Assembly (NCBI GenBank): GCA_017453705.1
Contig: JAFTEK010000211.1
Coordinates: 1 to 15,497, forward strand
Direction of reading: 5' to 3'
DNA length: 15,497 nucleotides
DNA from: Treponema sp.
GTDB lineage: Bacteria; Spirochaetota; Spirochaetia; Treponematales; Treponemataceae
The notes under the pieces were generated by a model. It saw only the letters and a program-made list of their open reading frames with translations. It made no database searches and had not been told where the DNA came from. A program made the translations under genes and the position numbers. Shown here in pieces: positions 13,263 to 15,497 of the stretch (positions within the stretch are counted from its first letter, which is position 1; each line of letters starts with the position of its first letter).

Positions 13263-13885
13263 TTGGACACCTCCCCCTTGTTTGCCGCGATGTTGACGCG
13301 CAGCTGGTTGAGCGCGGCGACGATGCCGAACACGATGAAGCCGCCCGGTGCGCTGTTCAGGATTCCTATCCGGTATGCCTCAGGGATAATCTCCAGCTTG
13401 AGCGCGGTTCCGGCAAAGAGCGTTCCGCCACCCAAAAGCTCGCGGACGAGGGAGATGGCAATCAGGACGATGGTGTATCCTATACCCATACCCAGTCCGT
13501 CAAGGATGGAATCTCCTATGCCGTTCTTGGAGGCGAAGGCTTCCACGCGCCCCATGATGATGCAGTTGACGACGATGAGGGGGATGAATACCCCCAGCGC
13601 GTCATACAGGGCGGGGACATACGCCTGCAGGACGAGCTGCACGATTGTCGTGAAGGCCGCGATGACGATGATGAATATCGGAAGCCGTATGGAAGTCGGT
13701 ATGCACTTGCGGAAGAGGCTTATGACCAGCTCGCTCATCACAAGCACGAACGTCATGCCCGCCCCCATACCAAGCGCGTTGAATATGCTCGTCGTGATTC
13801 CAAGCGAGGAGCAAAGCCCTATGCTCAGTATGAGCAGGGGGTTCTCCACGAGGATTCCCTTTGCGAAAGTCTGTATCTTAGTCAT
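13259..13885 (-). CDS. rnfE: Rnf complex membrane subunit E
   Basis: A 208-residue integral membrane protein with about six transmembrane helices, the paralogue of RnfA in inverted topology. Landmarks are FAKGILVENPLLILSIGLCS near the N-terminus, IPLIVVNCIIMGRVEAFASK in the middle and LVRELLGGGTLFAG. The LCS and VNC Cys residues match the intramembrane cluster ligands. It overlaps rnfG by eight bases and rnfA by four, in the usual D-G-E-A order. Confidence 0.97.
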   Translation of the reverse strand: MTKIQTFAKGILVENPLLILSIGLCSSLGITTSIFNALGMGAGMTFVLVMSELVISLFRKCIPTSIRLPIFIIVIAAFTTIVQLVLQAYVPALYDALGVFIPLIVVNCIIMGRVEAFASKNGIGDSILDGLGMGIGYTIVLIAISLVRELLGGGTLFAGTALKLEIIPEAYRIGILNSAPGGFIVFGIVAALNQLRVNIAANKGEVSK

Positions 13886-14516
13886 TTCCGTGCTCCTTCA
13901 GTATCTGCGTCAGGACTGCCGTTCCGTCGTCAAGCAGTGTCGCGACTCCCTTGCTCGTTATGGTCGCGCCGGAAATCGCGTCGAACGTCTCGCCCGCGAC
14001 GAATCCGTCCGCCACCTTCTTGCCCGCAAACTGGCCGTAGAAGGTCTTGCCGCTTGAGAGGGTAAAGTTGGGGTCGCTCGCCTTGGAGCCGAATCCCGGC
14101 GAGTCCGTGTTCTCCAGGAACTGCACACCAGTGACCGTTCCCGTGCTGTCCACGCCTATCATCACGCTGGCATGGTCGTAGGTGGGGCCGCTTATCTGAA
14201 TCACGCCGCCTATGACCTTGCCGCCTGCCTTGGCGAGCTTGACCGCCTCTATCGTTGTCGCCCCGCTGGGAGTCGTGCCGCACGAGGCCGCATCCAGGTC
14301 AGCGAAGTCCTCCGCCGTGGGCAGGACGACGAGCATGGCGGCATTTGCCTTCTTCTGCTGGTTGGAAGCGATGACCGGGGCGGTGAAGCTGTTCACCACG
14401 GCGAGCATGGTGCAGGAGGCTACCGCGTATGCCGCGAGAATAAGCCCCAGCTTTATCATCGACCAGGCGGAGCCGCTGTTTGCCGCCGCCGTCTTTGCTG
14501 TTGTCTGTCCGCTCAT
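13878..14516 (-). CDS. rnfG: Rnf complex subunit G (covalent FMN)
   Basis: A 212-residue electron-carrying subunit. One transmembrane helix (about residues 20-42) anchors an FMN_bind domain on the outer side of the membrane. The flavinylation motif DAISGATITS is present with Thr185 as the predicted covalent FMN site, attached by an ApbE-type transferase that is not seen in this window. SPGFGSKASDPNF and the following FYGQF segment are also family-typical. It overlaps rnfD by four bases and rnfE by eight. Confidence 0.96.
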   Translation of the reverse strand: MSGQTTAKTAAANSGSAWSMIKLGLILAAYAVASCTMLAVVNSFTAPVIASNQQKKANAAMLVVLPTAEDFADLDAASCGTTPSGATTIEAVKLAKAGGKVIGGVIQISGPTYDHASVMIGVDSTGTVTGVQFLENTDSPGFGSKASDPNFTLSSGKTFYGQFAGKKVADGFVAGETFDAISGATITSKGVATLLDDGTAVLTQILKEHGND

Positions 14517-15496
14517 TTGGCACCTCCTGCGGCCGCTGCTGAAGCAGCCGCTACTGCCGCCTTCTTGCCGTAGCCGTACTTCCTGGCCGTGAGCTTGTTC
14601 AGGAAGGGGGCGACGGAGTTCATTATCAGGATGCTGAACATGACCCCCTCCGGGTAGCCACCGAAACGGCGGATAAGGAAGGTAATCAGTCCGCAGCCGA
14701 ATCCGAACACGAGCCTTCCGTACTTTGTCACCGGGGTGGTCGCGTAGTCAGTCACCATAAAGACCGCGCCGAAGACAAGTCCACCAGTGCAGAGGCCGAG
14801 CAGCACGTCGGAGCAGGCCGCTGCCGCGTCACCCGCACTCACAAGAGCCGCAATGAACGTTGCCACGGCGAAAGTCGCAATCATGGCGACAGGAGCGCGC
14901 CAGTCGATGATGCCCATGCCGAGCAGGAATATAAAAGAAAGAATCAGGAGCAGGACGGAGACCTCGCCGATACAGCCCGCCCTGTTGCCCAAAAAGAACT
15001 GGAGCAGGTCAGAGCCGCCTGCGGCAAAGCTTCCTGCCTTGATTTCGCTCAGCACGGTCGCGGATGAAACCGCATCCAGCGGGGCAGCCGACTTCCAGCT
15101 GCTCATCGCCGCGCCAAAGCTTATGACCATAAAGCCGCGTCCCGTCAGGGCGGGGTTAAAGACGTTGGAGCCTATGCCGCCAAACAGCCCCTTGCCTACG
15201 ACAATCGCGACGACCGCGCCGATGACGACCATCCAGAGGGGAACCTCGGACGAGAGCACCAGCGCGAGCAGGACACCCGTGACCGCCGCAGACAGGTTGT
15301 CCACCGTCACCTTCTGCTTTGTCGCCTTCTGGAAAAGCCACTCTGCTATGACGCAGCTTGCCACTGACACGAGCAGGACAAGCAGTGCCCTCACGCCAAA
15401 CGTGACCACGCCCCAGACGCACTCAGGCAGGGCTGCCAGCAGCACTGCGGCCATTATCTTCTGTGTCGTGCCGCCCGCCGTAAAGTGGGGGCTGGA
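14513..15496 (-). CDS. rnfD: Rnf complex membrane subunit D (5' end outside window)
   Basis: Multi-spanning membrane subunit of Rnf with covalent FMN. The frame is open to the right edge, and the residues before the first ATG (SSPHFTAGGTTQKI) match the conserved RnfD N-terminus, so the gene begins only slightly beyond the window. Visible features are SNVFNPALTGRGFM, the flavinylation motif DAVSSATVL (Thr codon at 15056-15058; Ser replaces the more usual Gly), several membrane helices, FMVTDYATTPVTKYGRL and RRFGGYPEGVMFSILIMN. The C-terminus is an Ala-rich basic tail. rnfC is expected immediately upstream, outside the window. Confidence 0.95.
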   Translation of the reverse strand, partial: SSPHFTAGGTTQKIMAAVLLAALPECVWGVVTFGVRALLVLLVSVASCVIAEWLFQKATKQKVTVDNLSAAVTGVLLALVLSSEVPLWMVVIGAVVAIVVGKGLFGGIGSNVFNPALTGRGFMVISFGAAMSSWKSAAPLDAVSSATVLSEIKAGSFAAGGSDLLQFFLGNRAGCIGEVSVLLLILSFIFLLGMGIIDWRAPVAMIATFAVATFIAALVSAGDAAAACSDVLLGLCTGGLVFGAVFMVTDYATTPVTKYGRLVFGFGCGLITFLIRRFGGYPEGVMFSILIMNSVAPFLNKLTARKYGYGKKAAVAAASAAAAGGAK

Positions 15497-15497
15497 C

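Noticed and set aside
11673..14057. 794-residue plus-strand open frame across the rnf genes
   Set aside because: It is antisense to three well-conserved rnf genes and is rich in Arg, His and Ala with no domain pattern; a by-product of high G+C codon use.

Overview
The window looks like chromosome of an anaerobic spirochaete; Treponema is my best guess. This rests on an archaeal-type phenylalanyl-tRNA synthetase alpha subunit (a known spirochaete trait), a clostridial-style rnfCDGEAB-order Rnf operon, a eukaryote-like NADP isocitrate dehydrogenase, and a mixed but fairly high G+C content. No rRNA or tRNA is present, so the assignment is inference.

Layout. (1) 1-4446 is a mostly housekeeping block: the 3' part of icd, a lipoprotein amino-acid-binding protein, a convergent DUF5718-type gene, and pheS divergent from it. 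(2) 4447-10650 is an accessory stretch. It holds a divergent XRE-regulator module (two small genes to the left, an unknown 261-residue basic protein to the right, two near-identical palindromic operators between), a family-6 type hypoxanthine-DNA glycosylase, two convergent AAA ATPases of the DUF4143 and DUF234-like classes, a 400-base repeat- and fragment-rich gap, and a vapBC toxin-antitoxin pair. (3) 10651-15497 returns to core genes, all on the minus strand: a DUF4867-type gene and rnfB, rnfA, rnfE, rnfG and the 3' part of rnfD, with rnfC expected just beyond the right edge.

How it works together. The Rnf genes encode a membrane ferredoxin:NAD+ oxidoreductase coupled to ion pumping. RnfD and RnfG carry covalent-FMN motifs, RnfB carries the iron-sulfur clusters, and RnfA/RnfE form the membrane core. 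Genes D, G, E and A overlap end to end; rnfB is set apart by a structured 180-base spacer.

The accessory block is the most unusual part. Almost every gene in it has its own repeat-based control region: paired 17-bp palindromes next to the -35 boxes of both divergent promoters in the XRE module, three 23-bp tandem units before the first ATPase, and inverted GGGCG/CGCCC arms around the promoter of the second ATPase. A 32-bp copy of the first ATPase gene's 3' end recurs about 1.8 kb downstream, after the second ATPase, which suggests a recombination or insertion scar. I found no transposase, integrase, CRISPR array or structural RNA gene.
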